From an uncultured Erwinia sp. (GTDB lineage Bacteria > Pseudomonadota > Gammaproteobacteria > Enterobacterales > Enterobacteriaceae): a stretch of 18,077 nucleotides of DNA. The position numbers and the translations under genes are program-made. Positions within the stretch are counted from its first letter, which is position 1, and every line of letters starts with the position of its first letter. The notes under the pieces are model-generated. The model ran no database searches. It worked only from the letters and a program-made list of their open reading frames with translations, and was not told the DNA's origin. Shown here piece by piece: positions 1 to 7,947 of this stretch. The stretch lies in NCBI GenBank assembly GCA_946221915.1, contig CAMIKG010000085.1, positions 1-18,077 on the forward strand, read 5' to 3'.

Positions 1-306
1 CCTGAGCGCCGTATACGCCACCATCCCCGCCAGCACCGTGGCAAACAGTCCGCGGGTGATTGCCCCGACAACAGCGGCAACCGCCGCGGCCAGCAGCGAC
101 ACGCTGATACCCGAGCTGGTCAGCGCCGGTTTTGCCACCAGCTCCGCCGTAATGATCGCCGCCATAATCGCGCAGGGAATAAAGCTCAGCCACTGCTGCA
201 CTACCGGCGCCAGGCGGAAACGAGACAGCAGCAGAATCGGCACCACGCGCATCAGCGCAGTCACAACGGCAGCGGCGAGGATCGCCAGAATGATATTTCG
301 TTCCAT
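1..306 (-). CDS. azlD: AzlD-type branched-chain amino acid transport protein (partial, 3' end outside window)
   Basis: Reading the minus strand from the ATG at 306 gives 102 codons with no stop before the window edge, so the C-terminal end is missing, probably only a few residues since the family is usually about 100-110 aa. The protein starts MERNIILAILAAAVVTALMR and is almost entirely hydrophobic, with about three to four membrane segments and the stretch SFIPCAIMAAIITAEL typical of AzlD/YgaH. It begins one base after the azlC stop (TAA-C-ATG), so the two are translationally linked. Known of the family: AzlC and AzlD (YgaZ/YgaH in E. coli) form an inner-membrane exporter for valine and other branched-chain amino acids. 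The exact substrate here is inferred. Confidence 0.85.
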   Translation of the reverse strand, partial: MERNIILAILAAAVVTALMRVVPILLLSRFRLAPVVQQWLSFIPCAIMAAIITAELVAKPALTSSGISVSLLAAAVAAVVGAITRGLFATVLAGMVAYTALR

Positions 307-307
307 G

Positions 308-1048
308 TTATTCCCCGCCCTTCTTCGTCATGCGCAGCAGCACCGTCGCCAGCGTGGCGGATACCGAGGCGGCAATAATTACCACCACGCTGAGATCGAG
401 ATGACTGGCGGACAGCAGCGTCGCCAGCACCGCGACAACAATCGCCAGCGTCTCCAGCATTTTCCTGCGGCTGGCGAACCAGGTCATCAGCACCAGACCA
501 ATAAACATCGATACCAGGCTGAAGCTCAGTCCTTCCATCAGTGACGGCGGCAGCGCGGAAGCCAGCCAGGCTCCCAGCACACAGGCCACAATCCAGTTCA
601 GCCACGCCGAGACGTTCAGCCCCAGCATCCAGGCGAAAGGCACCTTGCCATGCTGGCTGGCGTGCTGCACCGCCACGCCAAAGGTTTCGTCAGTGAGCAG
701 CAGCCCGCTAACCACTTTCTGCCAGGTCGTGCAGTCGCGGAAGAACACACTCACAGAAGAACTCATCAGCAGATAGCGCAGGTTGACCAGAAACACGCTC
801 AGCACCACCGACGCCATCTCCGCGCCAGCCGCCCACAGCGAGTAAAACAGGAACTGTGCGGAACCGGCATACAGCGCCGCCGCCAGCAGGGCGGTCTGTA
901 ACACGCTAAAGCCGGACAAAGTGCCAATCGCACCTGCCGCAAAGCCGATGCTCCAGTAACCGGGGATAGTAGGGATACAGGCGGACACGCCTGCGCGAAA
1001 CAGGGCTGCGGCCTCTCCCCGCTGCACAGTGTTGATATTCGTCGACAT
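308..1048 (-). CDS. azlC: AzlC-type branched-chain amino acid exporter, large subunit
   Basis: A 246-aa integral membrane protein of the AzlC/YgaZ family, the larger subunit of a branched-chain amino acid exporter. Family signatures visible are the early PGYWSIGFAAGAIG region, YAGSAQFLFYSLWAAG, a VNLRYLLMSSS segment and the LLTDETFGVA motif, followed by several membrane helices. I prefer the ATG at 1048 (MSTNINTVQRGE) because GGA lies 8 nt upstream of it. An in-frame ATG at 1072 would add eight residues (MWSLWKNK) but has no visible ribosome binding site. The gene is followed directly by azlD and is divergent from the AraC-family gene at 1172, its most likely regulator by position. Length matches the family (E. 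coli YgaZ is about 245 aa). Confidence 0.88.
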   Translation of the reverse strand: MSTNINTVQRGEAAALFRAGVSACIPTIPGYWSIGFAAGAIGTLSGFSVLQTALLAAALYAGSAQFLFYSLWAAGAEMASVVLSVFLVNLRYLLMSSSVSVFFRDCTTWQKVVSGLLLTDETFGVAVQHASQHGKVPFAWMLGLNVSAWLNWIVACVLGAWLASALPPSLMEGLSFSLVSMFIGLVLMTWFASRRKMLETLAIVVAVLATLLSASHLDLSVVVIIAASVSATLATVLLRMTKKGGE

Positions 1049-1171
1049 CTTATTTTTCCATAGACTCCACATCTGAATATGCCATTTTAAGCCACGCGCC
1101 GGGTTGCTATAGTAAAATCCTGCTTATTTACGCATAAATGCGACGACGAGGGAGCGCAAGGCGCATCGCTG

Positions 1172-2005
1172 ATGAAAGAGAAACGGGACGATATCAGGCT
1201 GTGGCGCGACAATGCCCTGCACGGCGGCATGGAGATCCTGCGCGCCTCCTGTTACGAACACAGCTATCCGCCTCATTTTCACGATGAATTTGTTATCGCC
1301 GCCTTCGCCCGCGGCGCGCAACGCACCCGTATCTGTCGCCAGAAAGGCATTGCGGCGCCCGGCACCGTGATGTTTATCATGCCGGGAGAGGTGCATACCG
1401 GCGAAGCGGTACAGCGTGATGAAGGCTGGGATTACTGCGCCTTTTATCCGTCGCAAGCGCTGGTCAACGAGGTGGCGGACGCGCTGCTGCACGGCAAAGG
1501 CGAGGTGAATTTCGGCGCGGAAGGGATGCGCCACGATCCGCTGATGGCGCGGCGACTGCTGCAGGCATCGGCGGTGCTGAATCACAGCAGCGATGCGCTG
1601 GAGAAAGAGTGTGTGATGTATCAGGTGCTCAGTACGCTGATCGCGCATTATGGCGAACGCACGGTTAAAGGTTCACAGCATGCGCTGCTGCGCGCCGATA
1701 TCCGCAAAGCGATCGACTTTCTCCAGTGCGCATACCATCAGCCGCTGACGGTCAAAGAGATCGCCGCCGTCGCCGGGCTGAGTGAGTTCTATTTTATGCG
1801 CACCTTCCAGAGCATGACCGGCCTCTCGGTGCATCAGTATCTGACGCAAATTCGCCTGGTCAGGGCGAAAAGTTTGCTGGCGCAGGGCGTCGGCGCAGCG
1901 CAGGCGGCGAGCGATGTTGGCTTCTTCGACCAGAGCCATTTCATTAAGCATTTCCGTACCCACTTCGGCACCACGCCGGGCGCATTTGCCGCCGCATCAC
2001 AATAA
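1172..2005 (+). CDS. AraC-family transcriptional regulator with N-terminal cupin domain
   Basis: A 277-aa AraC/XylS-type regulator. Residues about 15-100 form a cupin-like ligand domain with PPHFHDEF (H35, H37) and a later PGEVHTG (H75). Residues about 175-272 hold the two helix-turn-helix units: LTVKEIAAVAGLSEFYFMRTF, then AASDVGFFDQSHFIKHFRTHFGTTPG, the family signature. The effector is unknown; many relatives with this layout sit beside AzlC/AzlD or LysE-type exporters and control them. The gene is divergent from azlCD with a gap of about 120 bp. That gap holds a weak promoter-like TATAGT at 1108-1113 and a short palindrome (CGCATAAATGCG) at 1131-1142 in its leader. It converges with the PRD regulator gene, stop to stop, 35 bp apart. 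Confidence 0.9.
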   Translation: MKEKRDDIRLWRDNALHGGMEILRASCYEHSYPPHFHDEFVIAAFARGAQRTRICRQKGIAAPGTVMFIMPGEVHTGEAVQRDEGWDYCAFYPSQALVNEVADALLHGKGEVNFGAEGMRHDPLMARRLLQASAVLNHSSDALEKECVMYQVLSTLIAHYGERTVKGSQHALLRADIRKAIDFLQCAYHQPLTVKEIAAVAGLSEFYFMRTFQSMTGLSVHQYLTQIRLVRAKSLLAQGVGAAQAASDVGFFDQSHFIKHFRTHFGTTPGAFAAASQ

Positions 2006-2040
2006 TCACTGAGCGCTGTGATGTTTGCTGATTCATGTGC

Positions 2041-3951
2041 TTACAGCCGGTTAAGGCAATCTATCGCCACCGCTTTAAAACTGGCGAAATCGCGGCTGTC
2101 ACGCAAACGCGTCATCGCCCTTTCGCGCAGGAAAGTGACAAACAGATCGTAGATCGCCATCGCCTCTTCATACTCGGTTTTACTGATCGCCAGCAGGAAA
2201 ATCACGTATGCCGTTTCATCGCCCCACTGTATCCCCTGCGGCGCCAGCACCGTGTAGACCACCGTTTTTCGCGCCAGCAGCCCCAGCGAGTGCGGCAGCG
2301 CAATCCCCTCGCCCAGCATGGTGCTGACGATCGCTTCGCGCTCTTCTACCGACGGATAGAACGCGTCATCCACATAGCCTTCCTGCTGCAGCTGGTCGCA
2401 CAGCAGGCGGAACAGCTGCGACTGATCCAGCGGCCGATCGATGATGCGAAAGTGGCTGGCATCAAAGAACTTCTCCAGCATATAAGGACGCGTGCGATCC
2501 ACCAGCACCAGTTTGCCAATCTGCTCCAGCTGATAGTCGCTGGGGAACGGCGACATCACCACCACCGGCTTGCCCTTTTCGCTCAGACGCGCGGTGGAGA
2601 TAACAAAATCTTCGTCGATCGTATCGCGCGCCTCGTACTCGCGCAGGGAGATAATGCTCTGCACCACAATTTGCGGATATTTGCGCAGCAGCATCGCCTG
2701 AATCATGCGCACCGTTGAGTTGCCGGTATCGCACACCAGCATCACCTGTGGATGGCGCTGATAACCGACGTTGTAGTGGCGCTCCAGCCCGACGCCAATA
2801 TGCAGCACCAGAAAGCCAACTTCGTTTTCGCTGATCGCATACGGCGTATATTTCCCCCAGCTGGAGACCGCCGCCAGCGTGACGTCCCACGCCAGCGGAT
2901 AGTGCTGTTTGATATTGGCCAGCAACGGATTGGGAATATTAATCTGGTAGCGTACGCGGGTGATCATGGTCTTGATATGCGTCAGCAGATCCGCGTGCAG
3001 CTGGGCATCGTTTTGCAGATTAAAATTGTAGTGGGTGTTGATGTAACTGAGGATATACGCCACCAGCGCATCGCCGTCATCGGGACCAATTGCGCTGGGG
3101 GCAATCGCCTGCACCCGGCGCGCGGCGATATTGACGCGCAGCCACGCCTCTTCCGCCGGAGAGATCGCCTTACCGGTAATCGGCCGCATCAGATTGATAA
3201 TATGCCGCGCGGCATCGCGCACATCCTCATCCACATCGTCGGCGCTGAAATCTGATAGCGGATAGCCTTCGCTGATGCGGCGCACCGCCACCGCGCAGTA
3301 GATGCGCAGCCAGTGTTCGCTGTCATCGCTCACCCGCACATGAAAACGGGTGAAGCACTGATTCAGCAGCGGTTGCAGCGTCGCCAGCATGCCGCTGTTC
3401 AGCGCTTCCAGGTTCAGCAACGGGCTTTCATTGGCTTCCTGCGCAATCTGATACAGCAGATCCGTCAGGCAGACGCGAATCGACACCTCACTGCCAAACA
3501 GTTTCATGCCGTAACGCGGTTTGGTTTCAATCGCCAGCTGGTAACGCCCCAGCCACTCCCTGACTTCAGCCATATCACTTTGCAGCGTGGCGCGGCTGAC
3601 AAACCACTCCTCCGCCAGATCTTCCAGCTTAAGGGCGAAAGCTGAAGTCAGGAAACGGGTTAACAGATACTGCACGCGTTCCGCTGAAGTGCGCGGCACG
3701 CGCAGCTGTGACGGTGATGACTGCAGCAGCTGACCATAGCGCGCGGCATCATCGATTTTCAGCTGATAACCCGCGCCACGATTCAGGACAAAGTGCGCGC
3801 CATGATCTGCCAGCAGTTCATTGAGCGCGCCGATATCGGTACGCACCGTGCGTGTTGAGATAGCAAAGCGACGCGCCAGCTCATCCTGCGGCAGGGTTTC
3901 GTTTTGCAGCGCATCAAACAGCTGGGCCAGACGTTGATTGGGAAATCTCAC
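2041..3951 (-). CDS. PRD-containing transcriptional regulator with EIIB- and EIIA-like domains (MtlR/LicR type)
   Basis: A regulator of about 636 aa counted from a GTG at 3951, preferred because GGA lies 8 nt upstream; another GTG at 3978 adds nine residues without a ribosome binding site. Domain order: N-terminal HTH (LPQDELARRFAISTRTVRTD, residues about 20-45), a second HTH (LEDLAEEWFVSRATLQSD, about 110-127), PRD1 (about 180-285), PRD2 (about 300-395), an EIIB-like domain with VCDTGNST (Cys407) and a C-terminal EIIA-like domain with IALPHS (His554). PRD2 keeps His325 and His384. In PRD1 the equivalent places look like Tyr218 (RIYCAV) and Asn274 (LRVNIA). Known of the family: PTS-mediated phosphorylation of such domains sets activator activity. 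It is the last gene of the operon, 287 bp after the aldolase gene, and is the likely specific activator. Confidence 0.9.
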   Translation of the reverse strand: MRFPNQRLAQLFDALQNETLPQDELARRFAISTRTVRTDIGALNELLADHGAHFVLNRGAGYQLKIDDAARYGQLLQSSPSQLRVPRTSAERVQYLLTRFLTSAFALKLEDLAEEWFVSRATLQSDMAEVREWLGRYQLAIETKPRYGMKLFGSEVSIRVCLTDLLYQIAQEANESPLLNLEALNSGMLATLQPLLNQCFTRFHVRVSDDSEHWLRIYCAVAVRRISEGYPLSDFSADDVDEDVRDAARHIINLMRPITGKAISPAEEAWLRVNIAARRVQAIAPSAIGPDDGDALVAYILSYINTHYNFNLQNDAQLHADLLTHIKTMITRVRYQINIPNPLLANIKQHYPLAWDVTLAAVSSWGKYTPYAISENEVGFLVLHIGVGLERHYNVGYQRHPQVMLVCDTGNSTVRMIQAMLLRKYPQIVVQSIISLREYEARDTIDEDFVISTARLSEKGKPVVVMSPFPSDYQLEQIGKLVLVDRTRPYMLEKFFDASHFRIIDRPLDQSQLFRLLCDQLQQEGYVDDAFYPSVEEREAIVSTMLGEGIALPHSLGLLARKTVVYTVLAPQGIQWGDETAYVIFLLAISKTEYEEAMAIYDLFVTFLRERAMTRLRDSRDFASFKAVAIDCLNRL

Positions 3952-3993
3952 ATTACTTATCCATCTCGGGGAACTCACTGCGTCATAGTATTT

Positions 3994-4104
3994 CCCTCAC
4001 CTGTATATGCAGGCAGGGTAATATCTGCTCCCTCGCCCACATATGCAGGAGGGGAATATCTGCTCCCTCACCCACATATTCAGGCGGGCAATGTCTGCTC
4101 CCTC
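3994..4104. repeat. Tandem imperfect 35-36 bp repeats, each partly palindromic
   Basis: Three imperfect copies start at 3994, 4030 and 4065, and a fourth begins at 4100 and merges into the hairpin element there. Each begins CCCTC, has a weak palindrome around its centre (for example CCTGTATATGCAGG in the first) and ends near ATATCTGCT. They lie between the aldolase gene and the regulator gene of the same operon, so they would be transcribed in the operon mRNA. There are no unique spacers, so this is not a CRISPR array. Confidence 0.8.
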
Positions 4105-4198
4105 CCCCGTTTCACGGGGGAGGGCTGGGGAGGGGGAACTGCCAGCTCAGTGCTCGTTGCTCCCCCATCCTAACCTTCCCCCGTAACACGGGGGAAGG
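4100..4198. repeat. REP/BIME-like double-hairpin element with G-run tract
   Basis: Two perfect hairpins bracket a unique core. The first pairs CCCTCCCCCG (4100-4109) with CGGGGGAGGG (4115-4124). The second pairs CCTTCCCCCG (4174-4183) with CGGGGGAAGG (4189-4198). Both have 10-bp stems and 5-nt loops. Positions 4116-4136 hold four G-runs of at least three on the plus strand, a potential G-quadruplex. Neither hairpin has a T-run, so neither looks like an intrinsic terminator. A diverged second copy lies at 17759-17855, which shows this is a dispersed intergenic repeat. Confidence 0.8.
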
Positions 4199-4238
4199 GA
4201 CTCCAACTTCAGCGATCTTCTCCGCGCCAAAAAACGCG

Positions 4239-4979
4239 TTACGCCACCAGCTTTTTCGTCATCGCCAGCAGTGTCGCAACATCTTCCGGACGCGTATTGC
4301 CCGTCGCCGCATCGATAATCGAACTGTAAATATGCGGAATAATTTTACTCACCCCGGCATCCAGCGCGATCTGCAGGATCGCTTCATAGTTCTTCAGATC
4401 GATGCCGCCGGTCGGCTCCAGCCAGAAATCATGCTGTGCACAGGCGGCGGCAACAGCTTTAAACTCATCAATCGATTTTAGCCCGCCCATCGGGAAATAC
4501 TTCACCGAACTGCCACCCATATCTTTCAGCAGAGCGATCGCCGTCTCAACCGGCACAATGCCGTCAGCGGCCTGCGCACTCAGCGGCCCGGTGGAGATCT
4601 TTACTTTGCCAGGCGTCCCGGTCGGCGAGATCAGCCCGTTCACCACCGTCTGACTCTGGCCGAGCAGTGCACGACTGGTCGCCACGCCGGTAAACACCTG
4701 GTTGACGTGCTGCGGCTGGATCTGGCGCGAAATCTCGCTGACCATCGCCGACTGATTGGGATCGCCCGCGCCCAGGCCAACCGAAATCGCATTATCGATC
4801 AGCGCCGCATACTCGCGCATATCCTCCACCGCGCTCTCCACGCTGGCGTAGTGCTTCGACAGCACACCGACCAGCACATGGCCTTCCGCCGCCTGCCAGA
4901 TCTCCTGAGCATTCTGCTGCGACCCTGCCAGCACATTCAGGCATACCCGGTCGCGATAAAATTTTGGCGTCAGCGTCAT
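4239..4979 (-). CDS. dgaF: 2-dehydro-3-deoxy-6-phosphogluconate aldolase, DgaF type
   Basis: A 246-aa protein of the KDGP aldolase family (DgaF in the Salmonella D-glucosaminate pathway). The reaction known for the family is cleavage of 2-keto-3-deoxygluconate 6-phosphate to pyruvate and glyceraldehyde 3-phosphate. The Schiff-base lysine is probably Lys160 in SSVKYFPMGG, equivalent to the KxFP motif of Eda-type aldolases; LEPTGGIDLKNY (about 188-199) fits the phosphate-binding loop. Its ATG overlaps the stop of the upstream ammonia-lyase gene (ATGA), so the two are translationally coupled and probably act in sequence. The family symbol is by homology; the true substrate here depends on what the uncharacterised transporter brings in. 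Confidence 0.85.
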   Translation of the reverse strand: MTLTPKFYRDRVCLNVLAGSQQNAQEIWQAAEGHVLVGVLSKHYASVESAVEDMREYAALIDNAISVGLGAGDPNQSAMVSEISRQIQPQHVNQVFTGVATSRALLGQSQTVVNGLISPTGTPGKVKISTGPLSAQAADGIVPVETAIALLKDMGGSSVKYFPMGGLKSIDEFKAVAAACAQHDFWLEPTGGIDLKNYEAILQIALDAGVSKIIPHIYSSIIDAATGNTRPEDVATLLAMTKKLVA

Positions 4980-6097
4980 GCGTGGTTCTCTCCTGATAAT
5001 AAGGCTTTGATGCAGCGATAAATGGTATCCAGCTGTTGCGCGGACACACTGCGCACATCCACTTCAATAATGCCTTCGTTGGCTTTGTAACCGCGGAAGT
5101 AAATGGCGATTTCGCCGTTTTTCAGCGCCTGCACCAGCTCACCGGTGGTGCGGCCAATTACCGCTTCATCGCAGTGAATTTCGCTGCGCGCGATATCGCG
5201 TCCGGCGGCATCCCACACCACGCGCGCGCTGATGCCCGCCAGCTGGTTGAGGTTGTCGATAAACGGCGTCATTTTTTCCACCATCTGCGCGCCGGTCACT
5301 TTCTCCTGCGTCAGATAGTTTTCAATCGCCTGCGTCAGACCGAGAATGCCCTCTTTGCCCACTTTCATCGCCCGGCCAATGCCCGCCGACTGACGTTTCA
5401 CCCAGCCGACGTACTGCTGTTTACCCAGCACCAGCCCGCTGGTTGGCCCTTCGATCGCCTTCGCGCCGCTGTAGATCACCAGATCCGCGCCCATCTGGAA
5501 GTAGCACTGCAGATCCTCTTCTGCGGCTGCATCAACGATCAACGGCACGCCATGCTTGCGCGCCACCACGGCCGCCTGCTCCACGCTGAGATGGCTTTTC
5601 TGCACGCAGTGATGCGATTTGATATACAGAACTGCCGCCGTCTGTGGCGTAATCGCCGCCGCCAGCTGCTCAGGGGAGCACTCATTGGCGTAGCCCGCCT
5701 CCACCAGCCGGCCACCGCCCATCGTCACCATGGTGCCCACCGGCGCGCCAAAGTTAACGTTATGGCCTTTCGGCAGCACGATATCGTGCGCCACCGTCAG
5801 CGGCGCGGCGTGCAGGTTTTCCAGCAGCCAGTCGTCATCTTTGACAATCACTGCCGCCACCGACTGCGCCAGCCCGGCGGACGCACAGGAGACGACGACC
5901 GCGTCCTCAGCATTCAACAGCTGCGCAATATATGCCCCGGTTTTGTTCACCAGGTCTTTCATCTCAAAGTAGTGATTGAGGCCATACTTCACCGTATCGA
6001 CCACCGACTCGCCCGGGGTGGATACCCCAAGGATAGTCATGCGCCCGGAGGCGTTAATCACCTGCTTTAAACCATATTTCTCATAAATCGAAGTCAT
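4976..6097 (-). CDS. dgaE: PLP-dependent ammonia-lyase, DgaE type (D-glucosaminate-6-phosphate ammonia-lyase family)
   Basis: A 373-aa fold-type I PLP enzyme of the SelA-like DgaE family. Likely PLP residues are Lys213 in YSGAKAIEGP (internal aldimine) and Asp189 in PLIVDAAAEED (pyridine nitrogen). Known reaction of DgaE: D-glucosaminate 6-phosphate to 2-keto-3-deoxygluconate 6-phosphate plus ammonia. I chose the ATG at 6097 (MTSIYEKYGLKQVINASGRM) because AAGGAAGG lies just upstream; a GTG at 6115 would place that ribosome binding site inside the gene. The start overlaps the end of the deacetylase gene by 17 bp and the stop overlaps the aldolase start by 4 bp, so the three enzymes form a tight translational unit. 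Confidence 0.85.
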   Translation of the reverse strand: MTSIYEKYGLKQVINASGRMTILGVSTPGESVVDTVKYGLNHYFEMKDLVNKTGAYIAQLLNAEDAVVVSCASAGLAQSVAAVIVKDDDWLLENLHAAPLTVAHDIVLPKGHNVNFGAPVGTMVTMGGGRLVEAGYANECSPEQLAAAITPQTAAVLYIKSHHCVQKSHLSVEQAAVVARKHGVPLIVDAAAEEDLQCYFQMGADLVIYSGAKAIEGPTSGLVLGKQQYVGWVKRQSAGIGRAMKVGKEGILGLTQAIENYLTQEKVTGAQMVEKMTPFIDNLNQLAGISARVVWDAAGRDIARSEIHCDEAVIGRTTGELVQALKNGEIAIYFRGYKANEGIIEVDVRSVSAQQLDTIYRCIKALLSGENHA

Positions 6098-7214
6098 GAC
6101 TGGCCCTTCCTTCACTGGTCACAATCCACTGGCCCGCCACCACCACCGCTAACGGCGCCAGATGTTTTTCGCCCTGCACGCTGATGCCCCCGGAATCGAC
6201 AAAGGGGTGCAGCGCCTGTTTGACGCTAAAAATCGTCAGGTCGGCATCGAAACCTGGTTCGAGGCGACCTTTGCTGCTCAGGCGCAGTCCTTCCGCCGCA
6301 TTGCAGGTCACACAGTCGATCACCTGCGGCAGCGTCATGCCCACGCTGAAGAATTTCGACATTACATGCGCCAGGTTATGCACCGGGCCGCTGATGCGGT
6401 TACGGCAGTAGATATCAGAACTGATGGTGTGCGGCAGAATGCCCTGCGCAATGGCGGCGCGCGCCACCTCGAAGCTAAAACTGGCGCTGCCGTGGCCAAC
6501 GTCCAGCCGCACCCCGCGCTGCAGCGCACGATGCACAGAAGCGCGCAGCTCGCCCGCCGGGGTCAGAATGCGGTTAGGCTTGCCGTTATAGCAGTGGGTA
6601 ATGATGTCGCCAGAGGTCAGCAGATCGGCGATCTCATCGAGGTTCGGCGGATTATTGCCGATATGCACCATCAGTGGCAGATCGCCATTTTCCTGCTGGA
6701 TTTCTTTGGCGCGCTGCAGTGGCTGAATGCCATTGTTGCCCACCACGCTGCTGCTGATACGCGCTTTGATACCAACAATAAACTGCGGCAGGCGCTGTAC
6801 CGCATCACGCACGCCGACTTTATCGATCTGGCGCATATCCGCCAGTTCGTTTTGCGTGACAATACCGGTGCGCGCAATATTCAGCAGCGCGTAAACCTGG
6901 GTGGTGGCGCTGCGCGTTAGCCGGTAAAAATCGTCAATGTCATCCGCGCCGGTGCTGCCCGCGTCGACCACCGTTGTCACGCCAGTGGTGACCCCAATCG
7001 CATCCGCTTCATCATGGTAAATCGGCGATTGCGGATAACAGTGCACGTGGGAATCAATCCAGCCTGCGCTGAGATAGAAGCGCCCGGCCAGATCGCGCTC
7101 TTCGCGCGCCGCACCCTGCACCTCACCGACGGCGGCGATTTTGCCATCGCGCAGCGCGATATCGGCAAGGCTGTCGTCACTCAGACGAGCGCGGCGAATG
7201 ATTAGATCGAACAT
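6081..7214 (-). CDS. Amidohydrolase-superfamily deacetylase (cog3964 type)
   Basis: A 377-aa metallohydrolase with the full metal-ligand set of a binuclear amidohydrolase: His56 and His58 (DSHVHCY), a probably carboxylated Lys150 (VGIKARIS), His184 (LMVHIG), His207 (IITHCYNGK) and Asp267 (TISSDIYC). This branch is often mislabelled dihydroorotase; members studied from the same group (as I recall, Atu3266) remove acetyl groups from small acids. Beside DgaE/DgaF homologues it may release the free amine from an N-acylated amino sugar acid before ammonia elimination; that is inference. It starts 72 bp after the DUF4310 gene, past a strong hairpin, and its 3' end overlaps dgaE. Confidence 0.85.
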   Translation of the reverse strand: MFDLIIRRARLSDDSLADIALRDGKIAAVGEVQGAAREERDLAGRFYLSAGWIDSHVHCYPQSPIYHDEADAIGVTTGVTTVVDAGSTGADDIDDFYRLTRSATTQVYALLNIARTGIVTQNELADMRQIDKVGVRDAVQRLPQFIVGIKARISSSVVGNNGIQPLQRAKEIQQENGDLPLMVHIGNNPPNLDEIADLLTSGDIITHCYNGKPNRILTPAGELRASVHRALQRGVRLDVGHGSASFSFEVARAAIAQGILPHTISSDIYCRNRISGPVHNLAHVMSKFFSVGMTLPQVIDCVTCNAAEGLRLSSKGRLEPGFDADLTIFSVKQALHPFVDSGGISVQGEKHLAPLAVVVAGQWIVTSEGRASHDFDL

Positions 7215-7250
7215 AAGAACTCCGGAAACTGCAAACAGACGTTGTTTATC

Positions 7251-7280
7251 GCCACGGGCGGCGTCGCCTCCGCCCGTGGC
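7251..7280 (-). other. Intra-operon 11-bp hairpin between membrane and enzyme modules
   Basis: GCCACGGGCGG (7251-7261) pairs perfectly with CCGCCCGTGGC (7270-7280) around an 8-nt loop. On the operon strand there is no T-run after it, so it is probably not an intrinsic terminator. A processing or 3'-end-stabilising stem in the polycistronic mRNA is more likely. Confidence 0.7.
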
Positions 7281-7286
7281 TGGCGC

Positions 7287-7934
7287 TTAACTGATGGCAA
7301 CCGGGAAAATCGCCCCCAGCAGCATCGCGCCGAGGATCGCACCACCGGTAATCGGCTTGCCCCACAGATAGAACAGCAGCGAACCTGCCAGCGAGCCGAG
7401 ACCAATCGGAATCGAGGCCGCCATGGCGGAGAGGATAATCAATGGCCCGAGGAAACGACCGGAGGCGTTACCTGCGCCCATCATCACATCCGCGCCATAG
7501 GTTGAGTCGCTCTGGTTGATGGTGAATTTACGCGCCAGGATGATCACGTAGCCAATCGCCAGGCCGATCACCAGCCCGGTCACCAGCGAGGCGGCAAAGT
7601 TGGCCACCGGGAACACGATGCCCGCACCGAGCAGCAGCGCCGGCACGCCCAGCCCGACGCCGGTCTGAATCGCCCCGCCAATATCGAGAATCCCCACCAG
7701 CGAACCTTCGATAATGCGCGCAAACAGGAAGCTGGCGCCAAACGCGGCAACCGCACCGTAGACACCGGTTTCCATGCCGGCGCGCAGCATCGAGACAAAC
7801 GCCACTTCGTTAAACGCGCCGATGCCGTACAGGTAGTACATATGGGTTCCGGCAAACACGCCGGAGGAGAGCAGGCCAACAAAGATCGGGAAAGACCAGT
7901 CGGCATACCAGAAGCCGCTTTTTGTTTCACTCAT
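7287..7934 (-). CDS. DUF4310 family integral membrane protein, putative transporter subunit
   Basis: A 215-aa protein with about six hydrophobic segments (roughly residues 14-36, 57-75, 79-92, 94-134, 160-178 and 180-214), rich in glycine and small residues. The polar loop at about 136-162 contains TYGADVMMGAGNASGR, a candidate ligand-facing motif. I recognise the DUF4310 family from its sequence and setting; no biochemical function is known to me. GAGGAAG precedes the ATG. It follows the DUF4311 gene after only 13 bp, so the two probably form a membrane complex. The general look resembles PTS IIC/IID-type permeases, but I see no clear family motif of those. Confidence 0.8.
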   Translation of the reverse strand: MSETKSGFWYADWSFPIFVGLLSSGVFAGTHMYYLYGIGAFNEVAFVSMLRAGMETGVYGAVAAFGASFLFARIIEGSLVGILDIGGAIQTGVGLGVPALLLGAGIVFPVANFAASLVTGLVIGLAIGYVIILARKFTINQSDSTYGADVMMGAGNASGRFLGPLIILSAMAASIPIGLGSLAGSLLFYLWGKPITGGAILGAMLLGAIFPVAIS

Positions 7935-7947
7935 TGCATCTTCCTCG

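Noticed and set aside
2035..2718. Plus-strand open frame opposite the PRD regulator
   Set aside because: Gln/His/Arg-rich translation, antisense of a multi-domain regulator.
3994..4104. CRISPR array
   Set aside because: Units are whole-length tandem copies without unique spacers, and no cas genes are seen.
5036..6070. Long plus-strand open frame (344 codons) opposite the ammonia-lyase gene
   Set aside because: Rich in His, Arg and Gln with no family motif; it is the antisense of a clear coding gene in GC-rich DNA.
6162..6920. Plus-strand open frame opposite the deacetylase gene
   Set aside because: Antisense shadow of a gene with a full set of catalytic residues; no ribosome binding site or motif.
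6081..7214. Dihydroorotase (pyrimidine pathway) for the amidohydrolase
   Set aside because: The ligand set is shared by the whole superfamily; the operon context with DgaE/DgaF-type enzymes and the cog3964-like sequence argue for a deacetylase.
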